Positions 26,959-36,311 of a DNA stretch of 64,000 nucleotides are shown in pieces. The stretch's first letter is position 1; each line of letters starts with the position of its first letter. Position numbers and translations under genes: made by a program. The stretch covers positions 1-64,000 of the forward strand of contig JAJZXB010000009.1 of NCBI GenBank assembly GCA_021846395.1. Direction: 5' to 3'. The stretch is from Thermoplasmata archaeon. Lineage in GTDB: Archaea > Thermoplasmatota > Thermoplasmata > Thermoplasmatales > Thermoplasmataceae. The notes under the pieces were generated by a model. That model was not told where the DNA came from. It saw only the letters and a list, made by a program, of their open reading frames with translations, and made no database searches.

Positions 26959-28365
26959 TTAAACACCATTCAATAGGTCACTTATTTTTTTACGTTCTTG
27001 TTTCATGGAATCCCTGTACCTTATCGTTACTGTATCGTCTTCAAGGGTTTGAAAATCAACCGTGATACAATAAGGAGTACCTATTTCATCCTGCCTCGCG
27101 TATCTTTTTCCAATAGATCCTACCTCATCGTATATAATATATTTATCATTTTTCAATAATTCCATATAAAGGTTTTTAGCTTTATCCACAAGTTTTTCTT
27201 TCTTCATTAGGGGAAAAATAGCTAAATGAAATGGAGATACATTGGAATTCAATTTAAGAACATTGTAACCATTATCTCTTTTGTATAAAGATTGAACAAG
27301 AAGAGAAAGTATTATTCTATCTATGCCATATGAAGGCTCAATGACATATGGTATAATTTCTCTATTGCCAATATTAATTTTCATGGATTCCCTTGAATCA
27401 CGGTCATGATTTTTTAAATCAAAATCCGTTCTATTTGCAACTCCAACAATTTCAAACCATTCATTATCTATTATGGCCTCAGCGTCCCAGCTATCTGAAG
27501 CATAATGGGCCCTTTCATCGGATTCGTGCTGCCTGAATCTCAACCTATCATTATTTATTCCAATTTTATTGAGAATAACTTGCGTTTTTAGAATAAAATA
27601 TGCAAAAGCACTGTTTGGTATTATTTTTTTATTATAAGCCTCTATTATGCTTCCATGGAATACATCCCCATTGTTTGGCAACAGTGTAACTTCGCTATAA
27701 TTATACAGATCTTTAAATTCAAGATGATCGGGATCGAAGAAAGCCTCAATTTCGCATTGATTGAATTCCTTGAGCCTTATAAGGCTCTGCCTTGGTGATA
27801 TTTCATTCCTGAACCCTTTTCCAACCTGGCCGGCAACCATTGGCAATTTTCCCTTATTATAATTATATAATAATTTGAAATTCACAAAAATACCCTGAGC
27901 TGTTTCAGGCCTCAGATACATATTATCAGCTTCAAACATTAAGTTGAAATCATATATGTTTTTGATAATATTTCCACAGGCAGGACATTTAAGCTTAAAT
28001 TCCTCTGCAAGTTTAAGCCCCTCGTTCAAATCCTTCGGTATTTTTTCAATTTTATTGAAATTAAGCACAGTTTCAAGCTTGAATTTATTTTTGCATTGAG
28101 TGCATTCACATGCAATATCGGAAAATCGATCTATGTGACCGGAAGCTTTAAAAACAGGTTCTGGAGTTAAGTTTGGGCTATCTATAAATACTGTCGAATC
28201 CTGTAAATATTCTTCCTTCCATATCTTTACTATATTATCTTTCAGAAGAACGCCAAGAGGCCCATAGTCGTAAAAACCTGAAACGCCACCATAAATTGAA
28301 AATGATGGCCAGAAAAACCCTCTTCTCTTTGCTATTTCTACAATTTCATCATACATTTTAATCAT
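26959..28365 (-). CDS. glyS: glycyl-tRNA synthetase
   Basis: Class II alpha2-type glycyl-tRNA synthetase, 468 residues. The N terminus has the typical EIAKRRGFFWPSFSIYGG. Next come a zinc-type insertion with CECTQCKNK and CPACGN, motif 2 near GKGFRNEISPRQSLIRLKEF, and motif 3 in EPSYGIDRIILSLL. The C-terminal anticodon-binding domain begins at SPFHLAIFPLM. Its first ATG overlaps the end of the CBS gene by eight bases; a second ATG three codons later would remove the overlap. Confidence 0.96.
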   Translation of the reverse strand: MIKMYDEIVEIAKRRGFFWPSFSIYGGVSGFYDYGPLGVLLKDNIVKIWKEEYLQDSTVFIDSPNLTPEPVFKASGHIDRFSDIACECTQCKNKFKLETVLNFNKIEKIPKDLNEGLKLAEEFKLKCPACGNIIKNIYDFNLMFEADNMYLRPETAQGIFVNFKLLYNYNKGKLPMVAGQVGKGFRNEISPRQSLIRLKEFNQCEIEAFFDPDHLEFKDLYNYSEVTLLPNNGDVFHGSIIEAYNKKIIPNSAFAYFILKTQVILNKIGINNDRLRFRQHESDERAHYASDSWDAEAIIDNEWFEIVGVANRTDFDLKNHDRDSRESMKINIGNREIIPYVIEPSYGIDRIILSLLVQSLYKRDNGYNVLKLNSNVSPFHLAIFPLMKKEKLVDKAKNLYMELLKNDKYIIYDEVGSIGKRYARQDEIGTPYCITVDFQTLEDDTVTIRYRDSMKQERKKISDLLNGV

Positions 28366-29203
28366 TGAAAACCTTTAGCAGTTCAACATCGTACAACATT
28401 CCAGATATTTCTCCATGTCCGGTAAGAATTGGGAGCTGATTATAATTTCCGTGTGCCATCAAATTTACTGCATCCCCGATAGTTGAATTAAGGTATACTC
28501 TGAAAGGATCCTTAACCATAATTTCTTTTACCTGAATTTTTGGAACCTTTATGTTGGATTTTTCGATAATATATGTGAATACATTTCTTATCCCCTCCCA
28601 TGACCATGGGTCTTCATCATCAGCTATCCCCGCTTCTGACAATACCTCTATAGATGATAGTTTTATTTTATCAAAAATATCACGATCAGTAATAAGACCA
28701 ACAAATTTTGCATTATCGTCAAGAACTGGAAATGAAAATACCTGCGATAATTTCATTGCAATCAATGCAACTGCCAGGGGTGTGTCTTCCCATATTGGAA
28801 AAGCGTCGAATACTTTCAATTCTTTGATTTTAGTATTGCTGTATTTTTCCTTCACAACGTTTAAAAAATTCTGTGGAGTTAAAATTCCCGTAACTTCCTC
28901 ATTTTCATTTGTTACCACAAGATGTCTTTTTCCTTGAAGGGTTATTTCCTTTGCTGCCTCCTCAATATAATCATCCTCTCTTATTGTGTTCGCCTTTCTC
29001 ATTACAAGAGCAGTTTGAGATTCATCAGGATTATAAAATATATCCCTTCTTGTAATTATACCAGCATATTTATTGTCCTTTCCAACAAGAGGTACACCTG
29101 TAACATTATTTTTTATTAATACTCGTATAACGTCTGAAACTGAACTTGGAACTGCATAGGTTATCGGGTTTCTGGTCATTATCTCCTTTACCTTATAATT
29201 CAT
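28358..29203 (-). CDS. CBS-domain protein (four CBS repeats)
   Basis: 281 residues composed of two Bateman modules, that is four CBS repeats: VKEIMTRNPITYAVPSSV, the DDYIEEAAKEITLQGKRHLVV repeat, LKVFDAFPIWEDTPLAVAL, and VKEIMVKDPFRVYLNSTIGD. No catalytic or DNA-binding domain is attached. Such proteins bind adenine nucleotides and sense energy charge; the target is unknown. It is overlapped by glyS at its 3' end, so it leads a two-gene unit with an aminoacyl-tRNA synthetase. Confidence 0.9.
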   Translation of the reverse strand: MNYKVKEIMTRNPITYAVPSSVSDVIRVLIKNNVTGVPLVGKDNKYAGIITRRDIFYNPDESQTALVMRKANTIREDDYIEEAAKEITLQGKRHLVVTNENEEVTGILTPQNFLNVVKEKYSNTKIKELKVFDAFPIWEDTPLAVALIAMKLSQVFSFPVLDDNAKFVGLITDRDIFDKIKLSSIEVLSEAGIADDEDPWSWEGIRNVFTYIIEKSNIKVPKIQVKEIMVKDPFRVYLNSTIGDAVNLMAHGNYNQLPILTGHGEISGMLYDVELLKVFND

Positions 29204-29264
29204 GACTGTACATATTATTATATTAATTAATATTTATCATTTTTACTGGTTTGTTGTCATGATA

Positions 29265-29723
29265 TCAGTCATCAAGCCGGTAAAGAGCTGTTGGGTCCTC
29301 CCTGAATGTAGATAATACGGTAATGGTGCTGCTTCTTTCAATTCTTTCTATGCTGGATAATTTATTGACTATTGCTTCAAGATTTTTTCTCCCCTTTGCC
29401 TTTATAATTACTATAAAGTCATAATCACCCAGAACATAATAAACAGAACTGATCCCCTCAATTTTGGATATCTCTTCACCTATTTTAACGGCATAATCAG
29501 GAGCATATTTTGCCCTTATCATTGATATTGCAGTTAATTGTTCCGGTAAATTCTCCTCATTGAGCTCCGGAATAAACCCCTTTATTATTTTCTCTTCTTC
29601 TAATTTTTTAAGTCTCTTCTGTACAGACGATTTTGAAATTTTAACATGTTCTGCAATGGTCTGTAAATTGTTTGTTTTCAGTCTCATCATTGAATTTATT
29701 ATATCTTTGTCCTTTTTATCCAT
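29265..29723 (-). CDS. Lrp/AsnC-family transcriptional regulator
   Basis: About 152 residues. The N-terminal HTH starts MDKKDKDIINSMMRLK and includes AEHVKISKSSVQKRLKKLEEEKII. The C-terminal ligand domain has the RAM-type pattern (SMIRAKYAPDYAVKIGEEISKI, then VYYVLGDYDFIVIIKAKG). Start M at 29723 gives the usual Lrp N terminus. It is transcribed away from the pyrimidine catabolic operon across a 190-base AT-rich gap, the classic layout for a local regulator, so control of that operon by a pathway metabolite is likely but inferred. Confidence 0.9.
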   Translation of the reverse strand: MDKKDKDIINSMMRLKTNNLQTIAEHVKISKSSVQKRLKKLEEEKIIKGFIPELNEENLPEQLTAISMIRAKYAPDYAVKIGEEISKIEGISSVYYVLGDYDFIVIIKAKGRKNLEAIVNKLSSIERIERSSTITVLSTFREDPTALYRLDD

Positions 29724-29879
29724 ATATAGTAATATCATTCAATAATATATTTTATTTTTATTTGTGATGATAAATTTTAACAGTCATTATTATATATTTT
29801 TTCCTTATCACATTATTATTGAAATAAAAATATTATTTTTTATCTTAAACCGATATAATGTATTGATTTCATCCCAAAT

Positions 29880-29894
29880 TTTATATATAAGTTA
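29880..29894 (+). promoter_or_regulatory. TATA-like box of the pyrimidine catabolic operon
   Basis: TTATATATAAG at 29881-29891 lies about 30 bases before the ATG at 29916 of the first operon gene. This matches the archaeal TATA box spacing for a leaderless or near-leaderless transcript. No ribosome binding site precedes that ATG, while the downstream genes of the operon have one or are coupled. Confidence 0.55.
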
Positions 29895-29915
29895 GAATTA
29901 TGATTATTGATAATA

Positions 29916-31262
29916 ATGGAAACTGAAATAGGTAAACATAATTATTCAACTGAAAATACTTTTGTCACATGGAGCCGGCAGAAAAACTGGAACCCTTTAA
30001 AGGTGGTTTCAGCTGATGGTTGTTATTTCAAGGATTCCAACGGTAAAAAATACCTTGATATGTCCTCACAATTAATGTGTTCCAATCTTGGGCACGGGAA
30101 TAAAAAAATAATAGAATCAATAAAAAACCAGGCCGAGACACTACCCTATATATCCCCATCTTTTGATACAGACATAAGGGAAGAGGTGTCCATGAAGTTA
30201 AAAACCATACTCCCCGACAATCTCACAAAATTTTTTTATGGTACTGCAGGAACAGAAGCAAACGAAGCGGCTATAAAAATAGCAAGAATGTATATGGCTG
30301 ATGGAAAAAAAAATAAAATCATATCCTTTTATAATTCCTACCATGGCTCAACTCTTGGCAGCCTGCAACTCACTGGAGATTTCAGAAGAAAACTTGTTGA
30401 TTCCTATGAAAATGCTCCAGGATTTTTAAGAATGTCCCCACAGTTTTGCTATCATTGTCCGTTCAATCTCAAGTATCCCGAGTGCAATATTGCATGTGCA
30501 GAAAATCTGGAATATACAATAAAGAATGAAGGAAATGTTGCTGCAGTTATCCTTGAACCTGTTACAGGAACAAATGGTGTTGTCGTTCCCCCGAAGGAAT
30601 TTCTTCCCAGAATTAGGGAAATTACCCGTGAAAACAACATTCTTTTAATTGCGGATGAAGTGATGACGGGATTCTGCAGAACAGGAGAGTGGTTCGCAGT
30701 GGATCATTACAAAGTTAAACCAGATATATTAACGGCGGCAAAAGGGATAACCGGAGCCTATGCACCACTATCATTAACTGCAGTTGACAGAAAGATTGCC
30801 GATTTCTTCGACGACAATATATTTGCGCATGGCCATACATATGAGGCACATCCATTGATGCTTTCTGCAGCATCAGCAGCAATAGATGAATACAAGGAAA
30901 GAAAAATTCTGGAACATGTAAGGGAAATGGCCCCTGTATTTACGAAGAAATTAAACGCATTGAAAGAGAAGCATCCATCGGTTGGTGATGTGAGAAGCAT
31001 AGGGCTGTTTGGTGCTGTTGAACTCAATAAAAACAGGGATAAAAAAATACCATTCAGCACTGCAGATGACAAAATAGCTGGAAGGCCAATGATTGTGAAC
31101 AGTGTTGCAAAATATGCCATGGAACACGGAGTCTATATAAGTACATGGATTTCGCATTTTATAGTGGCACCACCACTGATAATTAACATGAAGGAGCTTG
31201 AGGAGGGTTTCAGAGTAATAGATGAAGCTCTGAATATATCGGATAAGGAGGTTGTAAAATGA
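29916..31262 (+). CDS. class III omega-aminotransferase (beta-alanine aminotransferase candidate)
   Basis: PLP-dependent fold type I aminotransferase of about 448 residues. The PLP loop GTAGTEANEAAIK, the LIADEVMTGFCRTG segment with the cofactor Asp, and the Schiff-base Lys in TAAKGITGAY (about K276) are present. A Cys-rich insert (CYHC...CNIAC) occurs in some relatives of this subfamily. As first gene of the operon it most simply converts beta-alanine and a keto acid to malonate semialdehyde. It could also use 3-aminoisobutyrate from thymine. The ATG at 29916 is preferred to the TTG three codons upstream. Confidence 0.88.
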   Translation: METEIGKHNYSTENTFVTWSRQKNWNPLKVVSADGCYFKDSNGKKYLDMSSQLMCSNLGHGNKKIIESIKNQAETLPYISPSFDTDIREEVSMKLKTILPDNLTKFFYGTAGTEANEAAIKIARMYMADGKKNKIISFYNSYHGSTLGSLQLTGDFRRKLVDSYENAPGFLRMSPQFCYHCPFNLKYPECNIACAENLEYTIKNEGNVAAVILEPVTGTNGVVVPPKEFLPRIREITRENNILLIADEVMTGFCRTGEWFAVDHYKVKPDILTAAKGITGAYAPLSLTAVDRKIADFFDDNIFAHGHTYEAHPLMLSAASAAIDEYKERKILEHVREMAPVFTKKLNALKEKHPSVGDVRSIGLFGAVELNKNRDKKIPFSTADDKIAGRPMIVNSVAKYAMEHGVYISTWISHFIVAPPLIINMKELEEGFRVIDEALNISDKEVVK

Positions 31263-32725
31263 AAAGTGAAAGTATGGAATATACAATAAAGAATTATATA
31301 GATGGAGAGAAGCTAGACAACGTTGGGAATACAGAATACAGGGTTTACAATCCCGCATTTGGAAAACACATATCGTCAGTTTATGATACCGATAAGGATA
31401 TGGTAAACAAAGCTGTGGATCACGCCTATGATGCGTTTTTAAAATGGTCAAAAGTACCGATAACTGATAGAATAAAATACCTTTTTAAACTTGAAAACCT
31501 CATGAGAGAGAACATTGACGAACTGGCCAAAATGGTAACAATTGAACATGGAAAAACTTTCAAGGAATCTCAGGGAGAAGTGATGAGGGCAATAGAAAAT
31601 ATTGAAGCTGCATGTTCTTCAACATACAATATCATGGGAAGAAACAATAAAAATATTTCAGCAGGCATTGATGAGGAAATGATCAGAGTTCCAATGGGCG
31701 TATTCGCCGCAATAGCTCCCTTTAATTTTCCTGTTATGGTTGCATTCTGGTTCATTCCATATGCAATAGGTCTTGGCAACACAATTATTGTAAAGCCATC
31801 AGAAAAAACACCGCTGACACTTCAAAAAACCATTGAACTTTTTGATAAGGCTGGCTTTCCAAAGGGTGTTATAAGCATAGTAAATGGTGCCGTTGAAACT
31901 GTAAATGCATTGTTAACAAATGGTAAAATTTCTGGAATAAGCTTTGTAGGCTCAACAACTGCGGCAAAATATATTGTAAGCACAGCTGTAAATAACCATA
32001 AAAGATTTCAAGCAGGAGCATCGGCGAAAAATTATGAGCTCGTTATGCCCGATGCGAACGTTGAGAAGGTAATACCACATCTTATTTCATCTTTCTATGG
32101 AAATGCGGGAGAACGATGTTTAGCGGGTTCGGTTCTTGTAACATTGCCGGAAAATCATAAAAAAATCGTTGATTTGTTCAAAAAACAGGCAAAAGATATT
32201 AAACTGGGCTATGGATTGGATAATGATGTCAGTATGGGGCCACTAATAAGATCAGAACACAGGGAAAGAGTTTTGGGTTATATAGATTCCGGCATCAATG
32301 AAGGTGCAGACCTCATGCTTGATGGAAGAACATTTGATTATAAAAAATATAGTGATGGGTATTTCCTTGGCCCATCAATATTTGATAATGCTTCACCGGA
32401 TATGACAATAGTAAAGGAGGAAATTTTTGGACCTGTTGCAAGTGTTATTGAGGCAAAAAATTTTGAGGATGCCATTGAAATAATAAATAAAAGCAGGTAT
32501 GGAAATGCATCAACCATATTCACAAAATCCGGTGAATATGCGGAAAAATTTGTGGAGGAAATACAGGCTGGAAATATAGGTGTGAACATTGGAGTTGCCG
32601 CTCCAATAGCATTCTATCCATTCAGTGGCTACAGGGATTCCTTTTTTGGGGATCTACATGCACAGGGTGGACTTGACCACACAATGTTTTTCACAGATAG
32701 CAAAACCATAATAAAAAGGTGGTAA
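31259..32725 (+). CDS. mmsA: methylmalonate/malonate-semialdehyde dehydrogenase (CoA-acylating)
   Basis: Aldehyde dehydrogenase superfamily, 488 residues, of the CoA-dependent branch. The Cys nucleophile is C287 in GNAGERCLAGS. The position of the usual Glu base carries the GASAKNYELVMPDA sequence typical of MMSDH, which uses CoA for release. The N-terminal cofactor motif APFNFPVMVAFWFIPYAI is also typical. It would oxidise malonate semialdehyde to acetyl-CoA with CO2 loss (or methylmalonate semialdehyde to propionyl-CoA). Its ATG overlaps the aminotransferase stop, so the two last pathway steps are coupled. Confidence 0.92.
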   Translation: MKSESMEYTIKNYIDGEKLDNVGNTEYRVYNPAFGKHISSVYDTDKDMVNKAVDHAYDAFLKWSKVPITDRIKYLFKLENLMRENIDELAKMVTIEHGKTFKESQGEVMRAIENIEAACSSTYNIMGRNNKNISAGIDEEMIRVPMGVFAAIAPFNFPVMVAFWFIPYAIGLGNTIIVKPSEKTPLTLQKTIELFDKAGFPKGVISIVNGAVETVNALLTNGKISGISFVGSTTAAKYIVSTAVNNHKRFQAGASAKNYELVMPDANVEKVIPHLISSFYGNAGERCLAGSVLVTLPENHKKIVDLFKKQAKDIKLGYGLDNDVSMGPLIRSEHRERVLGYIDSGINEGADLMLDGRTFDYKKYSDGYFLGPSIFDNASPDMTIVKEEIFGPVASVIEAKNFEDAIEIINKSRYGNASTIFTKSGEYAEKFVEEIQAGNIGVNIGVAAPIAFYPFSGYRDSFFGDLHAQGGLDHTMFFTDSKTIIKRW

Positions 32726-32746
32726 AAAAATATAAAAGGTGATTGA

Positions 32747-33787
32747 ATGAGTTTGGAAATAGATTTTGAAGGAGTGAAATTTAAAAATCCGTTCTGGATT
32801 GGATCAGGGCCAACGAGCGGAACAGGTGATAAAATTGTACAGGCCCTGAAAGCTGGCTGGGGAGGAGTTGTTATAAAGACCGTTGGTGATTCTATTGTGA
32901 GAAAGGGAGTAAGGCCAATGTATGCTGCCATGAGAAACAGCAATAAAGACCTTGTTGTCTTTGAGAATATAGAATTGATAACTGAGGATAATCTCGAAAC
33001 ATGGGATAAATATATAAAAATGGTCAACAGAGAAATACCGAATGCACCAATAGTATTCAGTATAATGGGGTCTTCTGATATTTCTGAATGGTCAAAGCTT
33101 GCAAGATGGTCAGAAGACCACGGTGCAAATTTAATTGAGTTGAATTTTGGTTGCCCCCATGGTGAACCGGAAAAAAGGTCAGGAGCATATATTTCACAGC
33201 ATCCTGATCTTGTATATGATTATACAAAAGAAGTTGTACAATCAGTTGGTGTTCCTGTAATATCAAAATTATCGCCAAATGTTACGGACATAACTGAAAT
33301 TGCAAAAAATGCTGAAAGAGCTGGTGCAAAAGCAGTTTCGGCAATAAACACAGTATCCTGCCTCATGGGAATGGATATTGAAAGGGAGATGTTATCACCG
33401 CCTGTTTTTGGGTATACAACCTATGGTGGCTTATCTGGTCCTGGTGTAAAACCTATAGGATTAAGGGCCGTATCATCCATATCCAAGAATACAAAACTCA
33501 CCATAAGTGGAATAGGTGGAATAAGTAGCTGGCAGAATGCCATAGAATATATAATGTGCGGGGCAACATCAGTTCAGGTTGTTACTGATACTGTTATGCA
33601 TGGATTCAATCAGATAAAATCCTGGACAGAAGGCATGGAGGATTATCTGAAAAGACACAATTACGGAAGCCTTGAAGAAATAAAGGGAAAGGTTGTACCA
33701 AATATCAGGGAATACAGTTATCTTGAAACATTGATAGCTGAAAGGGATTCCATTGATGATGAAATGAAAAAGATAAGGGAGGCATGA
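32747..33787 (+). CDS. dihydropyrimidine / dihydroorotate dehydrogenase-like flavoprotein
   Basis: FMN-binding TIM barrel of 346 residues, closest in appearance to the PreA/DPD reductase domain (FKNPFWIGSGPTSGTGDKI at the start; INTVSCLMGMDIE and TTYGGLSGPGVKPIGLRAVSSI later). It would reduce uracil to dihydrouracil. Two oddities: it ends without the ferredoxin-like double 4Fe-4S domain of PreA, and in the catalytic loop after ELNFGCPHG the Cys of known enzymes is replaced by Ile149 next to Ser150. No PreT-type electron-input subunit is encoded nearby. A good GGTGAT ribosome binding site precedes the ATG. Confidence 0.85.
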   Translation: MSLEIDFEGVKFKNPFWIGSGPTSGTGDKIVQALKAGWGGVVIKTVGDSIVRKGVRPMYAAMRNSNKDLVVFENIELITEDNLETWDKYIKMVNREIPNAPIVFSIMGSSDISEWSKLARWSEDHGANLIELNFGCPHGEPEKRSGAYISQHPDLVYDYTKEVVQSVGVPVISKLSPNVTDITEIAKNAERAGAKAVSAINTVSCLMGMDIEREMLSPPVFGYTTYGGLSGPGVKPIGLRAVSSISKNTKLTISGIGGISSWQNAIEYIMCGATSVQVVTDTVMHGFNQIKSWTEGMEDYLKRHNYGSLEEIKGKVVPNIREYSYLETLIAERDSIDDEMKKIREA

Positions 33788-33796
33788 GGTGTAAAA

Positions 33797-34681
33797 ATGA
33801 GTGAAAAAAATATTGTTAAAATTGGAATGGTACAGATGGGTTCAGTTCCAGAAAAACAGGAGAATATAGAGAAAGCGATATCATATGCAGATGAGGCTGT
33901 ATCACAGAAAGCAGATTATATTGTATACAATGAATTATTCACAACTCCTTATTTTCCTGCTACTGAGGATATAAAATACTTCGAATACGCGGAAAAGGAT
34001 GATGGTGAAACTGTACAAATTTTCAGGAAATATGCTAAGGAACACAAGGTTGGCATTATTCCAACTATTTTTGAGGAAGACCGAACCGTTCGCGGAATTT
34101 TCTATGACACGGCAATTTTTATTGACAAAAGGGGAGATGTAATGGGAAAATATAGAAAAATACACCTGCCCCAGCTCAATGGTTACTATGAGAAATATTA
34201 TTTTCATCCAGGCAGCGGTTATCCTGTATTTCAGGAGGATTCATATAGGATAGGTTCAGTTATATGCTATGATCGACATTTTCAAGAAGGTCCAAGGATA
34301 CTGGCAATTAAGGGTGCAGATATAGTTTTTATTCCAACAACGACAAATTTTTATCCCGAAACATGGGAACTTGAAACAAGGGCACATGCTGCTTTCAATA
34401 CCATGTTTGTGGTTGGAGTTAACCGTACCGAGGAGGAATTTGAGGGGAAAAGAATAAAATATCTTGGAAAGAGTCTCATAGCCGGTCCATCAGGTGAAAT
34501 AGTTTATCAGATGTCAGATAAGGAAGGAGTATCAGTTACCGATATTGATGTAAATCTCATAAGAAAAAGAAGGGAAAAAGCACCATTCCTTGCCGATAGA
34601 AAGGTTATTGCATACGAAGAGCTGGTTGATAACGATATGGGCAACATTCATTATGATGACTTTGTAAAGGAGGAGAAATGA
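33797..34681 (+). CDS. nitrilase-superfamily amidase (beta-ureidopropionase candidate)
   Basis: 294 residues with the complete Glu-Lys-Cys triad of carbon-nitrogen hydrolases: E46 in YNELF, K121 in KYRKIHLP and C157 in ICYDRHFQEG. The last block resembles N-carbamoyl amino acid amidohydrolases and beta-ureidopropionases. In this operon it should hydrolyse N-carbamoyl-beta-alanine to beta-alanine, CO2 and ammonia. A GAGGTG site precedes the ATG, and its stop overlaps the first permease start by ATGA. It could act on other N-carbamoyl amino acids. Confidence 0.9.
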   Translation: MSEKNIVKIGMVQMGSVPEKQENIEKAISYADEAVSQKADYIVYNELFTTPYFPATEDIKYFEYAEKDDGETVQIFRKYAKEHKVGIIPTIFEEDRTVRGIFYDTAIFIDKRGDVMGKYRKIHLPQLNGYYEKYYFHPGSGYPVFQEDSYRIGSVICYDRHFQEGPRILAIKGADIVFIPTTTNFYPETWELETRAHAAFNTMFVVGVNRTEEEFEGKRIKYLGKSLIAGPSGEIVYQMSDKEGVSVTDIDVNLIRKRREKAPFLADRKVIAYEELVDNDMGNIHYDDFVKEEK

Positions 34682-36300
34682 CAGATAAGGTTGAGATCGA
34701 AAATGGGCAGGTTTACCTTGATAAAGAAAATAAAATAAATGATTATCTCTGGAATCCTGATTTTAATCCGGTTCCAAAAGACCTGAGAAAATGGGGGGCA
34801 TCAACATTTGCCAGTCTGTGGATTGCGATGGCTGTCATAATTCCAACATGGACTCTGGCAACAGTAGGTATTGCCCTCGGATTGAGCTGGACACAGGTAA
34901 TAATTTATATGTTTCTTGGTAATCTTATAGTTCTTATACCAACAATAATACAATCACACGGAGGTGCCAGATATGGTGTTGCTGAACCTCAATTAACAAG
35001 AAGCAGATGGGGGATATATGGTGCCCAGATACCATCATGGATAAGAAGCATTATTTCAATGGGATGGTGGGGCATAGAATCATTCATTATTGCAGAGGCT
35101 ACAACATATATTTATTTCATAGTAACACGAGGCTCTATAAGTCAAAAGCTTATAAATGAAATTGGCCCTGGAACACTTCCAAAGTTTTTCCCCGTGATTT
35201 TCTGGACAATATTTGCCCTGGTTATAATAGCACAGTTAGCGATATTCTATATCTCACCTCCGGTAAAGGGCCAAAGGCCCTTGAAGATACTGGCAAAGGC
35301 AGCGGCTCCAATAATGGCAGTGAGCTTCATTATAATGTTCTATCTATTTATGTCTGCGGGAAAATTTAATTTTACACCGATAACAACATACAACACTCAT
35401 GGAGCCCCACTGATGATACAGTTTGCATTCTTGAATTCAAATGTGGCTTACTGGGCTACAATGGCAGTGAGCATGCCTGATTATACAAAATATGCAAAAT
35501 CCCAATTTTCACAGACCGTGGGTCAAATGCCAATGCCATTTATAATGGCAGGAGTCGGGGCAATGGCGTTGCTAGGTGCAGGGGCATCCATAAGTGCTGG
35601 CTGGCTTTCTATACCATCATCACCGGCTTTCTTTGGATACAGTTCACTGGAATTAATGGCCATTTATTTTCCTGCGTATTATTCAGTACCATTACTTATA
35701 GCTGTCATAATAGGAACTTTCTCTGTAAACGTTTTTGCAAACTCAATAGCACCTGGCTATGATATTGCAAATACATATCCTACAAAGTTGACATGGTTCA
35801 AAGGAATAGTCATAGGTGTGGCGATAAGTCTTGTCCTGGGAGCATATACGGCCTACAGCACTAGTGTTTATCATTATGTTTTTGGGTGGCTACTTGCCTA
35901 TGGTGCTTTACTTGGTATGGTTGAAGGTGTTATAGTCTTTGATTACACTATTATGAGGCACTTCAAAATAAATATAAAAGACTTATTTTTAAAAACAGGA
36001 TCATACAGATTTCTTTACGGCTTTAATCCCGCACCAATTATAAGCGGAACAATTGCTGTTTTTATAACCTACATATATTACTGGGGAATATCAAAGGCAT
36101 ACATTTTTGCACTACTTTACAACAATTCGTGGATTTCTGCATTCTTCATTGCAGGCATACTTGACCTTGTATTGAATGTAGTATGGGTTATACCAAAATA
36201 TGCAAAGTCGCAAAAAGGAACTTTGAAGACAGGCTATATGGATCAGGAAACACAGGCATTGTTTGACTCTGGTAAAATTGAAACCTCAGGAAAAAAATGA
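34678..36300 (+). CDS. NCS1-family nucleobase permease (first copy)
   Basis: Polytopic transporter of 540 residues with about twelve membrane segments. NCS1 markers are the NDYLWNPDFNPVPKDLRKWGA N-terminal motif, HGGARYGVAEPQLTRSRWG, and SMPDYTKYAKSQ in the middle. The family carries uracil, cytosine, hydantoin or allantoin by cation symport. Location in the middle of a pyrimidine degradation operon makes a pyrimidine base or dihydropyrimidine the likely substrate. It is coupled to the amidase by ATGA and followed after 11 bases by a paralogue. Confidence 0.93.
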   Translation: MTDKVEIENGQVYLDKENKINDYLWNPDFNPVPKDLRKWGASTFASLWIAMAVIIPTWTLATVGIALGLSWTQVIIYMFLGNLIVLIPTIIQSHGGARYGVAEPQLTRSRWGIYGAQIPSWIRSIISMGWWGIESFIIAEATTYIYFIVTRGSISQKLINEIGPGTLPKFFPVIFWTIFALVIIAQLAIFYISPPVKGQRPLKILAKAAAPIMAVSFIIMFYLFMSAGKFNFTPITTYNTHGAPLMIQFAFLNSNVAYWATMAVSMPDYTKYAKSQFSQTVGQMPMPFIMAGVGAMALLGAGASISAGWLSIPSSPAFFGYSSLELMAIYFPAYYSVPLLIAVIIGTFSVNVFANSIAPGYDIANTYPTKLTWFKGIVIGVAISLVLGAYTAYSTSVYHYVFGWLLAYGALLGMVEGVIVFDYTIMRHFKINIKDLFLKTGSYRFLYGFNPAPIISGTIAVFITYIYYWGISKAYIFALLYNNSWISAFFIAGILDLVLNVVWVIPKYAKSQKGTLKTGYMDQETQALFDSGKIETSGKK

Positions 36301-36311
36301 TGGAAAAATAA

